From an uncultured Lachnospiraceae bacterium (lineage in GTDB: Bacteria > Bacillota > Clostridia > Lachnospirales > Lachnospiraceae), in the NCBI GenBank assembly GCA_902781215.1, contig CACZIO010000008.1:1-61091 (forward strand): 61,091 bases of DNA, read 5' to 3'. Positions 33,531 through 41,338 of this stretch are shown piece by piece (within the stretch, counting starts at the first letter, position 1; every line of letters starts with the position of its first letter). The notes below the pieces were generated by a model. That model made no database searches and was not told the origin of the DNA. It saw only the letters and a list, made by a program, of their open reading frames with translations. A program made the position numbers and the translations under genes.

Positions 33531-34758
33531 CTGCCTTCTTCAGCAGGGTGCCGTAGCGGACATTGACAAACAGTGCCAGCACAACGCCGATCGCCGTGAT
33601 CACGATGTTCATCATCATGACAGAGGGAGCAGACATCTTGCCTGCTGCGGACAGGATCGTGTAGTTGGAGATCGAGGAGGCGATCATGATGATGGAAGTG
33701 ATCGTACCCTTGAACTTGGGGAAGAGGTCATTGACAGTTGCTGTCGCAAGCTGGAGCACGCCGCCGGCCGCAAAGAAACCGAGCAGGAAGGCGCCGATGT
33801 TGCACATGGACTCTGTGCGCATCATGTTGACCAGGAGCAGTGCCACCAGGGAGACTGCGGGATAGATGAACAGGAAGCGGACAGATTTGATCTTCATGGT
33901 GAAGATCGCGGTCAGGATGATCGCGAAGATCGTACCGTTTGCGTACAGGGACTGCATACCGGAGGGATCCGCCACGCCGACGACATCCTTGGCAAAGGTC
34001 TGGGCGCAGTTGAGCCACAGCTGGAAGGTCGCAGTGCAGGTGAAGCCGATGATGATCAGGGCAAAGCTCTCGATGGACCACTTGGCGCTCTTGATATCCT
34101 CGATGAGGGAGCTCTTCTTGCCGGATTGTGCGGCAGTGCTGGCATTGTCCGCGCTGATGCTGGGCAGCAGGAAGGACACGACGCCGACTGCGACGACCGC
34201 GATGGCCAGTCCGTACAGAACGGTATGTGTGTGGCTGGACTCGAGTCCGACCGTACCTACGATGAAGCCGACCAGCATGGGAAGGACCTTCTGGCCGCCC
34301 GCGATGAAGAGCTTGGTGCCCATGGTCGCCAGACCGGTGCGGGGCGCCATGATCTCGACCTCCTCAGGGATGACGCCGCAGTCCAGGAAGGAGTTGGCGA
34401 CACCGCCCAGGATCGCTGCCGCGTAGGCGACGCCCATGCTGGGGGAGAAGGCCAGGCCCAGGAAGAATCCCGCGTAGCAGATCGTACCGATCAGGGTGCA
34501 GATCTTTCTGCCGAGTTTATCGGACATGGGGCCCGCGAAGGGCAGGGTGATGAGACGGCCGAGGCCGAGTGCTGCGGAAACCATGGTGACAACACCGATG
34601 TTGGCCGCGATATCAGAATATCCCCACTGGGAGATCAGGACTTCCTTGATGGCCTGCTGGCCCAGGACGGCCGCGCCGATTCCGTGAATGAAGTAGGTCA
34701 GGTACATCACGAACGCAGTCGGATAGTATTTCGCTTTCGATTGTGTCTGCATTTTCAA
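33523..34758 (-). CDS. MFS transporter, YdiM/YdiN-like (probable shikimate/quinate-related carrier)
   Basis: A 411-residue major facilitator with 12 predicted helices. The loop 2-3 signature is GPMSDKLGRKICTLIGT. LGGVANSFLDCGVIPE and FFAAGGVLQLATATVNDLFPKFKG resemble E. coli YdiM/YdiN, which sit beside ydiB and aroD. The gene is between the ydiB-like dehydrogenase and aroD here too, so the neighbourhood is preserved across phyla. It likely carries shikimate, quinate or a product. The substrate is inferred from context only. Confidence 0.85.
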   Translation of the reverse strand: MKMQTQSKAKYYPTAFVMYLTYFIHGIGAAVLGQQAIKEVLISQWGYSDIAANIGVVTMVSAALGLGRLITLPFAGPMSDKLGRKICTLIGTICYAGFFLGLAFSPSMGVAYAAAILGGVANSFLDCGVIPEEVEIMAPRTGLATMGTKLFIAGGQKVLPMLVGFIVGTVGLESSHTHTVLYGLAIAVVAVGVVSFLLPSISADNASTAAQSGKKSSLIEDIKSAKWSIESFALIIIGFTCTATFQLWLNCAQTFAKDVVGVADPSGMQSLYANGTIFAIILTAIFTMKIKSVRFLFIYPAVSLVALLLVNMMRTESMCNIGAFLLGFFAAGGVLQLATATVNDLFPKFKGTITSIIMIASSISNYTILSAAGKMSAPSVMMMNIVITAIGVVLALFVNVRYGTLLKKAEE

Positions 34759-34812
34759 TATTCCCCTTTATAATATAATGATTCTTTTTATAATCAATCT
34801 CTGCCGATGAGA

Positions 34813-35691
34813 TCAGTCACCGTAGTGGATGCCGAGGACTTCCTTCATGTGCTCGATCGGCATGTCGTGGCCGGTCCACATCTTGAAGCCTGCAGCGCCC
34901 TGGAAGAGCATCATGCCGAAGCCGTTCATGTGCTTGCAGCCGACCTCCTTGGCGATGCGGAGGAACTCGGTCTCTGCGGGGGCGTACACGGTATCGGTCA
35001 CGATCAGGTCGGGACGCAGATAGGATGCGTCGGGCAGCCAGGTCTTGCCCTCGAGGGGCTTCATGCCCATGCCGGTCGCGTTGGCGAGCAGGTAGCTGTC
35101 GGCGATCTCCGCGCGGAGGGCATCCTTGTCAGCCAGGTCAAACATCTTCGCCTTGCAGTTGGTCTTCTCGTTGATCTTGCGGACGGTCTCCTCACCGACC
35201 TCGTAGAATTTATCCCTGATGTTGAAGATGGAGATCTCCTTGACGCCGTCCAGAGCCGCCTGGATCTCAATGGCAGTCGCCGCGCCGCCGGCACCGACGA
35301 TGGTCATTTTCTTGCCGATCACGTCGATGTCGTAATCGCGCAGGGACTCCATGTAGCCGATTCCGTCCGTGATATGTCCTTCCAGGACACCGTCCCTGTT
35401 GACGATGGTATTGACAGCGCCGCACAGCTCAGCCGCGGGAGAGAGTTTGTCCAGATACTTGCCGACAACGGTCTTGTTGGGCATGGAAACGTTGGAGCCG
35501 ACCAGCTTCAGAGCACGGATTCCCTTGACTGCATCCTCAAGCGTGCTGTTGTCGACTTCAAAAGCCAGATATGCATAATCCAGTCCAAGATAGGCGAATG
35601 CCTCGTTGTGCATCGCGGGTGAGCTGGAATGTCTGATCGGATACGCCATCAGACCGATCAGTTCAGTATGTCCTGTAAGTCTTTCTGCCAT
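34813..35691 (-). CDS. Shikimate/quinate dehydrogenase, YdiB-like
   Basis: A 292-residue AroE-superfamily enzyme. Substrate residues: HSSSPAMHNEAF (Ser pair), VSMPNKTVVGKYLD (catalytic Lys) and GHITDGIGYMES (catalytic Asp; the usual Asn of NTDG is Ile). The nucleotide motif GAGGAATAIEIQ is followed by FNIRD rather than the NADP-type NRT, as in YdiB (NRRD), suggesting NAD use. GMKPLEG and the C-terminal GMMLFQGAAGFKMWTGHDMP are also YdiB-like. The start at 35691 has GGAGGAAAAA. Likely oxidises quinate or shikimate to the 3-dehydro acid; anabolic AroE activity cannot be excluded. Confidence 0.88.
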   Translation of the reverse strand: MAERLTGHTELIGLMAYPIRHSSSPAMHNEAFAYLGLDYAYLAFEVDNSTLEDAVKGIRALKLVGSNVSMPNKTVVGKYLDKLSPAAELCGAVNTIVNRDGVLEGHITDGIGYMESLRDYDIDVIGKKMTIVGAGGAATAIEIQAALDGVKEISIFNIRDKFYEVGEETVRKINEKTNCKAKMFDLADKDALRAEIADSYLLANATGMGMKPLEGKTWLPDASYLRPDLIVTDTVYAPAETEFLRIAKEVGCKHMNGFGMMLFQGAAGFKMWTGHDMPIEHMKEVLGIHYGD

Positions 35692-35837
35692 TTTTTCCTC
35701 CATTCCGGAGCCTTCCGGCTCCGCATCTGCCATGCATCTGCGCATGCGGCGCCTGCCCGCGCCCGTGCCCGCACGGCACATTCAATAGGTAGACCCAGCC
35801 TCGATTCATCCTTTGCGTTACTTGCGGCAATATCAAA

Positions 35838-35855
35838 TCGTTAATGAATTAACGA
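35838..35855. promoter_or_regulatory. Palindrome in the aroE-lysR intergenic region, probable LysR operator
   Basis: TCGTTAAT-GA-ATTAACGA is a perfect palindrome with 8-bp arms. It lies in the 321-bp divergent gap between the dehydrogenase gene and the LysR gene, near a TATAAT at 35873-35878 on the minus strand. A T-N11-A core fits LysR-type binding. The rest of the gap (35692-36012) shows GC-rich spacer and no gene. Confidence 0.5.
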
Positions 35856-36012
35856 CCGCTCTTTCACTTATTATTATAAAATCTGCTATTTATTACTTCC
35901 AATACTATTATCATATCAAAATGATGCATTGAAACTATCAATAAAGAAATATATAATATCCTTACAAATATCTATCAGTATTTCTGCGCACATGCGGGAC
36001 AGGAGGCAGATC

Positions 36013-36924
36013 ATGACCCTCAATCAGCTTCAGTATTTCTATCAGGCCGCGAAGACCCAGCACTTTAATCATGCGGCCGAGAATCTCAGCATCTCCCAGC
36101 CCTCTCTCTCCAGGGCCATCTCGGCGCTCGAGAATGAGCTGGGCGTCATGCTCTTCGAGCGCGTCGGCCGTAACGTCACCCTAACCAAGGCAGGCCAGAT
36201 CTTTCTGGAGCACACGGAAAAGATCCTGGATGACATCGCCGTCGCCGAGCGCAAGATGGAACAGATCGCCTGCAGCGGCGGAGAGATCTCTGTCGCCTAC
36301 GTCTCCCCCCTGTCCACCAGATTCATTCCCCAGACCGTGCGCTCCTTCTCCAGGATCGAAGAAAACCGGGATGTCACCTTCCATTTTTTTCAGGGGATCT
36401 CCTCCCAGAATATCCAGGGCCTGAAAAACGGGCGCTACGATGTCATCTTCGGCACGCGGGACATCTCCGAGATGTCCGTGCGATTCATCCCTCTGATGCG
36501 GCAGGAAATGGTCGTCATCCTGCCGGAGGGACATGAGCTCTGCGCCCGGGACCGGATCGAAGCCTCCTGTTTCGAGCAGTATCCCATCCTCACCTATGAC
36601 CACATCTCCGGTCTGGGACGGCATACGGAGAATTTCTACCGCCGCCACAACCTCCGCCCCTCCGTCATCTGTGAATCTCCGGATGAAAACGGGATCGCCT
36701 CCCTGGTGGAGGAGGGTTTCGGCATCGCGCTCGTTGCAGACGTCGACTATATCCACCGGCCCGGGATCTGCATCCGCCACCTCGCAGAGGGGCAGGAATT
36801 CTACCACACCGTTTACATGGGATATCTGGCGGGCAAATACCAGATTCCCGCCGTCTCCCGCTTCATCAAATTCGTCCGCGACGCCTGCGCGCAGGAGGAC
36901 AGCGCCACGAAGCACGAGCTGTGA
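36013..36924 (+). CDS. LysR-type transcriptional regulator
   Basis: A 303-residue regulator. The winged HTH is at residues 1-60 (MTLNQLQYFYQAAKTQHFNHAAENL, SQPSLSRAISALENELGVMLFER). A co-inducer-binding domain follows, with VAYVSPLSTRFIPQTV and FGTRDISEMSVRFIPL. AGGAGG at 36001-36006 sets the start; an upstream in-frame extension is AT-rich and not LysR-like. It lies between and divergent from the dehydrogenase/MFS/aroD genes and directly ahead of the ene-reductase, so it likely controls both in response to a shikimate-pathway acid. Confidence 0.9.
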   Translation: MTLNQLQYFYQAAKTQHFNHAAENLSISQPSLSRAISALENELGVMLFERVGRNVTLTKAGQIFLEHTEKILDDIAVAERKMEQIACSGGEISVAYVSPLSTRFIPQTVRSFSRIEENRDVTFHFFQGISSQNIQGLKNGRYDVIFGTRDISEMSVRFIPLMRQEMVVILPEGHELCARDRIEASCFEQYPILTYDHISGLGRHTENFYRRHNLRPSVICESPDENGIASLVEEGFGIALVADVDYIHRPGICIRHLAEGQEFYHTVYMGYLAGKYQIPAVSRFIKFVRDACAQEDSATKHEL

Positions 36925-37120
36925 CCGGGGCCGCCTCTTCCAATAGCATTTCGCTATCAATCTGGTAGCCGTTTTGCATTAGACGCTATCTGTTCTCTCA
37001 TATTATAATAGAAGCGCAGGCGGGCTGGAGCTGCCCTCTCCGGACTGCCTGCACCAGCCTCCTTTCATCTGTATGATCACAAAAATGATGTAAATCTGAT
37101 GTAAATGGAGAATCGATTAT

Positions 37121-39121
37121 ATGAAGAGCAATTATCCGCACATCTTTGAACCCTTCACCGTCCGCCGCATGACCATGAAGAACCGCATCATGATGACCCC
37201 CATGGGCACCAACTTCGGCGAGCAGACCGGTGAAATGAGTTTCCTGCACATCAACTACTACGAGCTGCGCGCCAAGGGCGGCACCGGCCTCCTGATGGTG
37301 GAGAACGCCAGTGTCTTCTCCCCGCAGGGCTCCAACGGCACCACCCAGCTGCGCATTGACCAGGACAACTATATCCCGCGCCTGTTCCTGCTCTGTGAGA
37401 AGGTCCACAAGCACGGCGCCTGCATCGGTGTCCAGATCAACCACGCCGGCGCTTCCGCGATCTCGTCCAGGATCGGCATGCAGCCCGTATCCTCCTCCGA
37501 CGTACCGTCCAAGGAAGGCGGCGAAGTTCCGCGCCCTCTGGAAAAGGAAGAGATCTATGAGATCGTCAAAAAGTACGGCGAGGCCGCCAAGCGCGCCCAG
37601 ACCGCCGGCTTTGACTGCGTCGAGATCCACTGCGGCCACTCCTACCTGATCAGCCAGTTCCTCTCCCCCGTCATGAACAAGAGGACCGATGAATTCGGCG
37701 GAAGCCCCGAGAACCGCGCCCGCTTCGCCAAGCTCGTCATCGAGGAAGTCCGCCGCCAGGTCGGCCCCTTCTTCCCCATCTTCGTCCGCATCAGCGCCGA
37801 CGAGTTCGTAGAGGGCGGCAACACACTCGAGGATACCCTGGATTACCTCCAGTACTTCCAGGAGGAAGTCGACGTCTTTGATGTCTCCGCAGGCCTCAAC
37901 CAGTCCATCCAGTTCCAGATCGATGCCAATTACCTGCCCGACGGCTGGCGCTCCTACATGGCAAAGGCCGTGAAGGAAAAATACGGCAAGCCCTGCATCA
38001 CCATGGGCAATATCCGCGATCCCAAGGTCGCAGAGGATATCCTGGCCCGCGGCGACGCGGACCTCATCGGCATGGGCCGCGGCCTGATCGCGGATCCCGA
38101 CTGGTGCAACAAGGTCGAGCTCGGCCACGAGGACGACCTGCGCAAGTGCATCTCCTGCAACGTCGGCTGCGCCGGCCACCGCATCGGCCTCAACCAGCCC
38201 GTCCGCTGCACGGTCAACCCCGCCGTCACCACCGGCGAGGAGTACAAAAAGCGCAAGGTCAACAAGCCCTGCAACGTCGTCGTCATCGGCGGCGGCACAG
38301 CCGGCCTCGAGGCGGCATGCACAGCGGCAGAGGTTGGATGTACGACCTTCCTCATTGAGAAGGAGAAGGAGCTCGGCGGTCTTTCCGTCAAGATCTCCCA
38401 GATCCCGGACAAGGTCCGTCTGGCGGACTTCCCCAAATATATGATCCGCCGCGCCTCCAAGCTCCGCAACCTCTTCATCTTCAAGGGCACGGAAGCGACC
38501 GTCGACCTGGTGAAGAGCCTCAACCCCGACATCATCGTGAACTCCACCGGCTCCTGCCCCACCCTTCCGCCCATCACCGGCCTGCATGACCGCGTCGACA
38601 AGGAAGGCTCCAGGGTTCAGACCGTCCTCGGCATGATCGCCCACAAGGACGACTATCCCGCCGACATGACCGGCAAGAAAATCGTCATCATCGGCGGCGG
38701 CGCTGTCGGCCTCGACGTCATGGAATTCATGACCGAGCGCGGCGCGGACTGCACGATCGTCGACTTCCTTCCCGTCATCGGCAACGGCCTGGATCCCGTC
38801 ACCAAGTGCGACACCGCTGCCAAGATGAAGAAGTACAACGTCACCCAGATGACCAGGACCGGCCTGCAGGAGGTCTGCGACGACAAATTTATCGTCAAGC
38901 TTCCCGACGGCACCATCAAGGACCTGCCCTTCGACTACGGCTTCATCTGCCTGGGCATGCGCGCCAACACCCCGGTCATCGACGACCTGGAGAAGGAGTA
39001 CATGGACACGCAGGTTGAGATCGTCAACATCGGCGACAGCAAACGCGCCCGCCGCATCATCGAGGGCACCGAAGAGGGCCGCAACATCCTCCTCACCCTC
39101 GAAAAACACGACTTCTTGTAA
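37121..39121 (+). CDS. Old-yellow-enzyme/BaiCD-type NAD(P)H:flavin ene-reductase with Fe-S cluster
   Basis: A 666-residue 2,4-dienoyl-CoA reductase/enoate reductase-family enzyme. The N-terminal FMN barrel (~1-360) has NRIMMTPMGTNFG, VQINHAGASA, FDCVEIHCGHSYLISQFLSP and RTDEFGGSPENRARF. Then the 4Fe-4S ligands CISCNVGCAGH ... VRCTVNP, and FAD/NAD-binding Rossmann parts (VVIGGGTAGLEAACTAAEVG; IVIIGGGAVGLDVMEFMTERG). Such enzymes reduce C=C bonds next to a carbonyl under anaerobic conditions. In this cluster the natural candidate is 3-dehydroshikimate, an enone. Substrate assignment is inference. Confidence 0.92.
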   Translation: MKSNYPHIFEPFTVRRMTMKNRIMMTPMGTNFGEQTGEMSFLHINYYELRAKGGTGLLMVENASVFSPQGSNGTTQLRIDQDNYIPRLFLLCEKVHKHGACIGVQINHAGASAISSRIGMQPVSSSDVPSKEGGEVPRPLEKEEIYEIVKKYGEAAKRAQTAGFDCVEIHCGHSYLISQFLSPVMNKRTDEFGGSPENRARFAKLVIEEVRRQVGPFFPIFVRISADEFVEGGNTLEDTLDYLQYFQEEVDVFDVSAGLNQSIQFQIDANYLPDGWRSYMAKAVKEKYGKPCITMGNIRDPKVAEDILARGDADLIGMGRGLIADPDWCNKVELGHEDDLRKCISCNVGCAGHRIGLNQPVRCTVNPAVTTGEEYKKRKVNKPCNVVVIGGGTAGLEAACTAAEVGCTTFLIEKEKELGGLSVKISQIPDKVRLADFPKYMIRRASKLRNLFIFKGTEATVDLVKSLNPDIIVNSTGSCPTLPPITGLHDRVDKEGSRVQTVLGMIAHKDDYPADMTGKKIVIIGGGAVGLDVMEFMTERGADCTIVDFLPVIGNGLDPVTKCDTAAKMKKYNVTQMTRTGLQEVCDDKFIVKLPDGTIKDLPFDYGFICLGMRANTPVIDDLEKEYMDTQVEIVNIGDSKRARRIIEGTEEGRNILLTLEKHDFL

Positions 39122-39125
39122 AAAA

Positions 39126-39189
39126 GTCGATCAAGCGGCCATGTGGATGGACGTACTTGTACGGACAGACACATGGACATTTGATCGAC
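39126..39189. repeat. Nested palindrome right after the ene-reductase gene
   Basis: GTCGATCAA (39126-39134) pairs with TTGATCGAC (39181-39189), with an inner pair CCATGTG (39139-39145) and CACATGG (39170-39176). It starts 5 nt after the stop codon. The gap continues to 39373 with further short hairpins (GCTGCTTTGCAGC) and no gene. Confidence 0.5.
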
Positions 39190-39373
39190 CCGCATACATG
39201 AGACAAAAAGGCATGCGAAACGAAGTGAGTATGCCGATTGTCGAATGGATGCGGGTGATTGCGGGAGCTGCTTTGCAGCGGAGCAGTCAACTTTTTGCTC
39301 CCGCGGTATAATTGTGCCCGCATGCTTGCATGCAGGGGCACACGGGCCGCATAATCGAGACAAAAAGCCAAAT

Positions 39374-39404
39374 AAAAAAACGGGTGGACCTCCACCCGTT
39401 TTTT
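39374..39404 (-). terminator. Terminator downstream of nrdR
   Basis: The stem CGGGTGGA (39381-39388) with TCCACCCG (39391-39398), a two-base loop, and a T run on both strands. It ends the nrdR transcript and could also stop read-through from the ene-reductase. Confidence 0.8.
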
Positions 39405-39437
39405 ATTATGCCCGCCGGCAAGACCGGTCAGCCATTA

Positions 39438-39917
39438 TTATTTCTTTTTCCTGGCCCTGCCGTTCTCCTGCTCCAGGAGCTTGCCGAGTTCCTCCATGAA
39501 GGTGCTCACGTCTTTGAATTCCCGGTAGACCGACGCAAAGCGGACATAGGCGACCGGATCGAGCGTATGGACGCGCTGAATGACCAGCTCACCGATCTCC
39601 GAGCTGGAGATCTCCTTGTCCTCGCGGTCAAAGATCTCCTTCTCGATCTCATCGACCACGCGCTTGATCTGGTTGATGCTGACAGGGCGCTTGTGGCAGG
39701 CGCGCAGGATCCCGCCCTCGATCTTGGAGCGGTCATAGGGTTCGCGGTTGTTGTCCTTTTTGATCACGACCATGGGAATGGTCTCGATCTTCTCATAGGT
39801 CGTAAATCTCCGCTTGCAGGCATCGCAGATCCTGCGCCTGCGGATGGAATTGTTCTCCTCCACCGGCCTGGAATCAGATACCCTGGTGTCCTCACTTCCA
39901 CAATACGGACATCTCAT
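39438..39917 (-). CDS. nrdR: Ribonucleotide reductase transcriptional repressor NrdR
   Basis: A 159-residue repressor. The zinc ribbon is MRCPYCGSEDTRVSDSR ... RRRRICDACKRRFTTYEKIE (two CxxC pairs). It is followed by the ATP-cone (VIKKDNNREPYDRSKIEGGILRAC), which senses dATP/ATP. It represses ribonucleotide reductase genes through NrdR boxes. No nrd gene is in the window. The C-terminal ~10 residues are strongly basic. Confidence 0.96.
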   Translation of the reverse strand: MRCPYCGSEDTRVSDSRPVEENNSIRRRRICDACKRRFTTYEKIETIPMVVIKKDNNREPYDRSKIEGGILRACHKRPVSINQIKRVVDEIEKEIFDREDKEISSSEIGELVIQRVHTLDPVAYVRFASVYREFKDVSTFMEELGKLLEQENGRARKKK

Positions 39918-40094
39918 AGCTTACCCCCTGTTCTCTCCTCTGTTTCTGATCTTTCATTTTCATATTATGATCCGTCACGGTCCCGTGGACCGGATCACAT
40001 GCAGGCCTGTCAGTCATGCATGCCGCATAACCTTTTCAGGCAGTTCCTCCGTGGACACCCCGCTGCCCCGTCAATTCGTCAGCGGTCATTTTTG

Positions 40095-41138
40095 TCAGCT
40101 GCCTGCCCGGTCTCTGTAGGCCTCTCCCTCCGCCGCCGTTCTGGCCAGGAAGCGGATCACCTCGACCGGATATTTCCCGACCGCCGTCTCGCCGGTGACC
40201 ATCACGCCCGCCGCGCCGTCCGCGACGGTGTTGAAGATGTCATTGACCTCCGCCCGGGTGGGGACGGCACATTTTTCCATGCTGGAGAGCATCTGGGTCG
40301 CCACCATAAAGGACCGGCCCGCCGACCGGCAGGCTGCAGCGATCTCCTTCTGTGCGACGGGGAGCGTCCACAGATCCATGTCGTTTCCGAGGTCTCCTCT
40401 GGCGATACAGATGGCATCGCAGACGGGCAGGAGGCTGTCCAGCTGCTGCATGCCGGCCCTGCTCTCGATCTTGGCGATCAGCTGCAGATGGCCCGCGCCG
40501 TTCTCGTCCAGCGCCCTTCGGACCGTCTCCAGGTCCGCCCGGCTGCGCACAAAGGGCTGCATGACCCCTGTCACGCCGAATTCCGCCGCGTCGCGGATAT
40601 TGCGCAGGTCGGCACCGGTCATGGTCGGCGGTTCGATCTCCGCACCGATCACCTTGATGCTCTTGCTGCCGGACAGCATTCCGCCGCGGACCACCATGGC
40701 CATTCCACGTGAGCCGCCGTCCCCGGTCTCCGTGACCCGGAGCAGAAAGCGGCCGTCATCCAGCAGGATCTCGGAACCTCTCTCCAGCACATCGCAGGCA
40801 ACGCCCGGAACAGGGATGGCCCTGCCCCTGCGGCGGATCTTCTGGCGCTCCTCCTCCGGCAGTTCCTTGCTGTAGTACTGCACCTCTTCATTCTCGCAGA
40901 GCATCATCGGGGCCCTGAGGCTGCCGATGCGCAGCTCCGGTCCCTGCATATCGATCAGCAGCATGGGCCTTAAGCCCGCATCCGCCGCCGCAGCCTGCAG
41001 GACCTCCAGCTGCCGCGCGCTGTCGCGCAGACTGCTGTGGGACAGGTTCAGCCGTATCCCGGTCATTCCGGCGCGGAACATATCCGCGAGCACCGCCCGC
41101 GTGGCGCAGGACGGTCCCAGTGTACCGTAGATCTCCAT
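40095..41138 (-). CDS. Pyruvate kinase-like protein lacking the C-terminal domain
   Basis: A 347-residue protein covering only the catalytic barrel and B domain of pyruvate kinase (usually 470-590 residues). Catalytic positions are present: GIRLNLSHSS, the Lys-Glu of LIAKIESRAGMQQ, the Asp of IARGDLGND, and MVATQMLSSM. The DTKGPEIR motif reads DMQGPELR, with Gln for Lys. The allosteric C-terminal domain is absent and the frame ends cleanly. It may be a minimal pyruvate kinase or have a different substrate; the genome's main pyruvate kinase is probably elsewhere. Confidence 0.8.
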   Translation of the reverse strand: MEIYGTLGPSCATRAVLADMFRAGMTGIRLNLSHSSLRDSARQLEVLQAAAADAGLRPMLLIDMQGPELRIGSLRAPMMLCENEEVQYYSKELPEEERQKIRRRGRAIPVPGVACDVLERGSEILLDDGRFLLRVTETGDGGSRGMAMVVRGGMLSGSKSIKVIGAEIEPPTMTGADLRNIRDAAEFGVTGVMQPFVRSRADLETVRRALDENGAGHLQLIAKIESRAGMQQLDSLLPVCDAICIARGDLGNDMDLWTLPVAQKEIAAACRSAGRSFMVATQMLSSMEKCAVPTRAEVNDIFNTVADGAAGVMVTGETAVGKYPVEVIRFLARTAAEGEAYRDRAGS

Positions 41139-41183
41139 TTTTATCCTCCATGATCATATGAGCTAAGGCGCTGCCTGCGCCCT

Positions 41184-41320
41184 GAGCGCTCTCACAGCGC
41201 TCCACACATTCGGAATCCGCTCGTTTTGCGCAAAAAACATCCGTAAAACGGCTCCTTCCTCATGTGTGGACGCTCGCCAAGGTCTCGCGAACGTCCGTGC
41301 ACGCACGACGTTCGTGAGAC
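41184..41320. repeat. Palindromic region between mgtE and the pyruvate-kinase-like gene
   Basis: Several inverted pairs lie side by side: GAGCGCT/AGCGCTC (41184-41202), TCCACACAT (41201-41209) with ATGTGTGGA (41272-41280), and GTCTCGCGAACGT (41282-41294) with ACGTTCGTGAGAC (41308-41320). It directly follows the mgtE stop in the coding direction and may act as terminator or mRNA-end structure. Confidence 0.5.
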
Positions 41321-41338
41321 TTTTGCTCGCTGTTTTCA

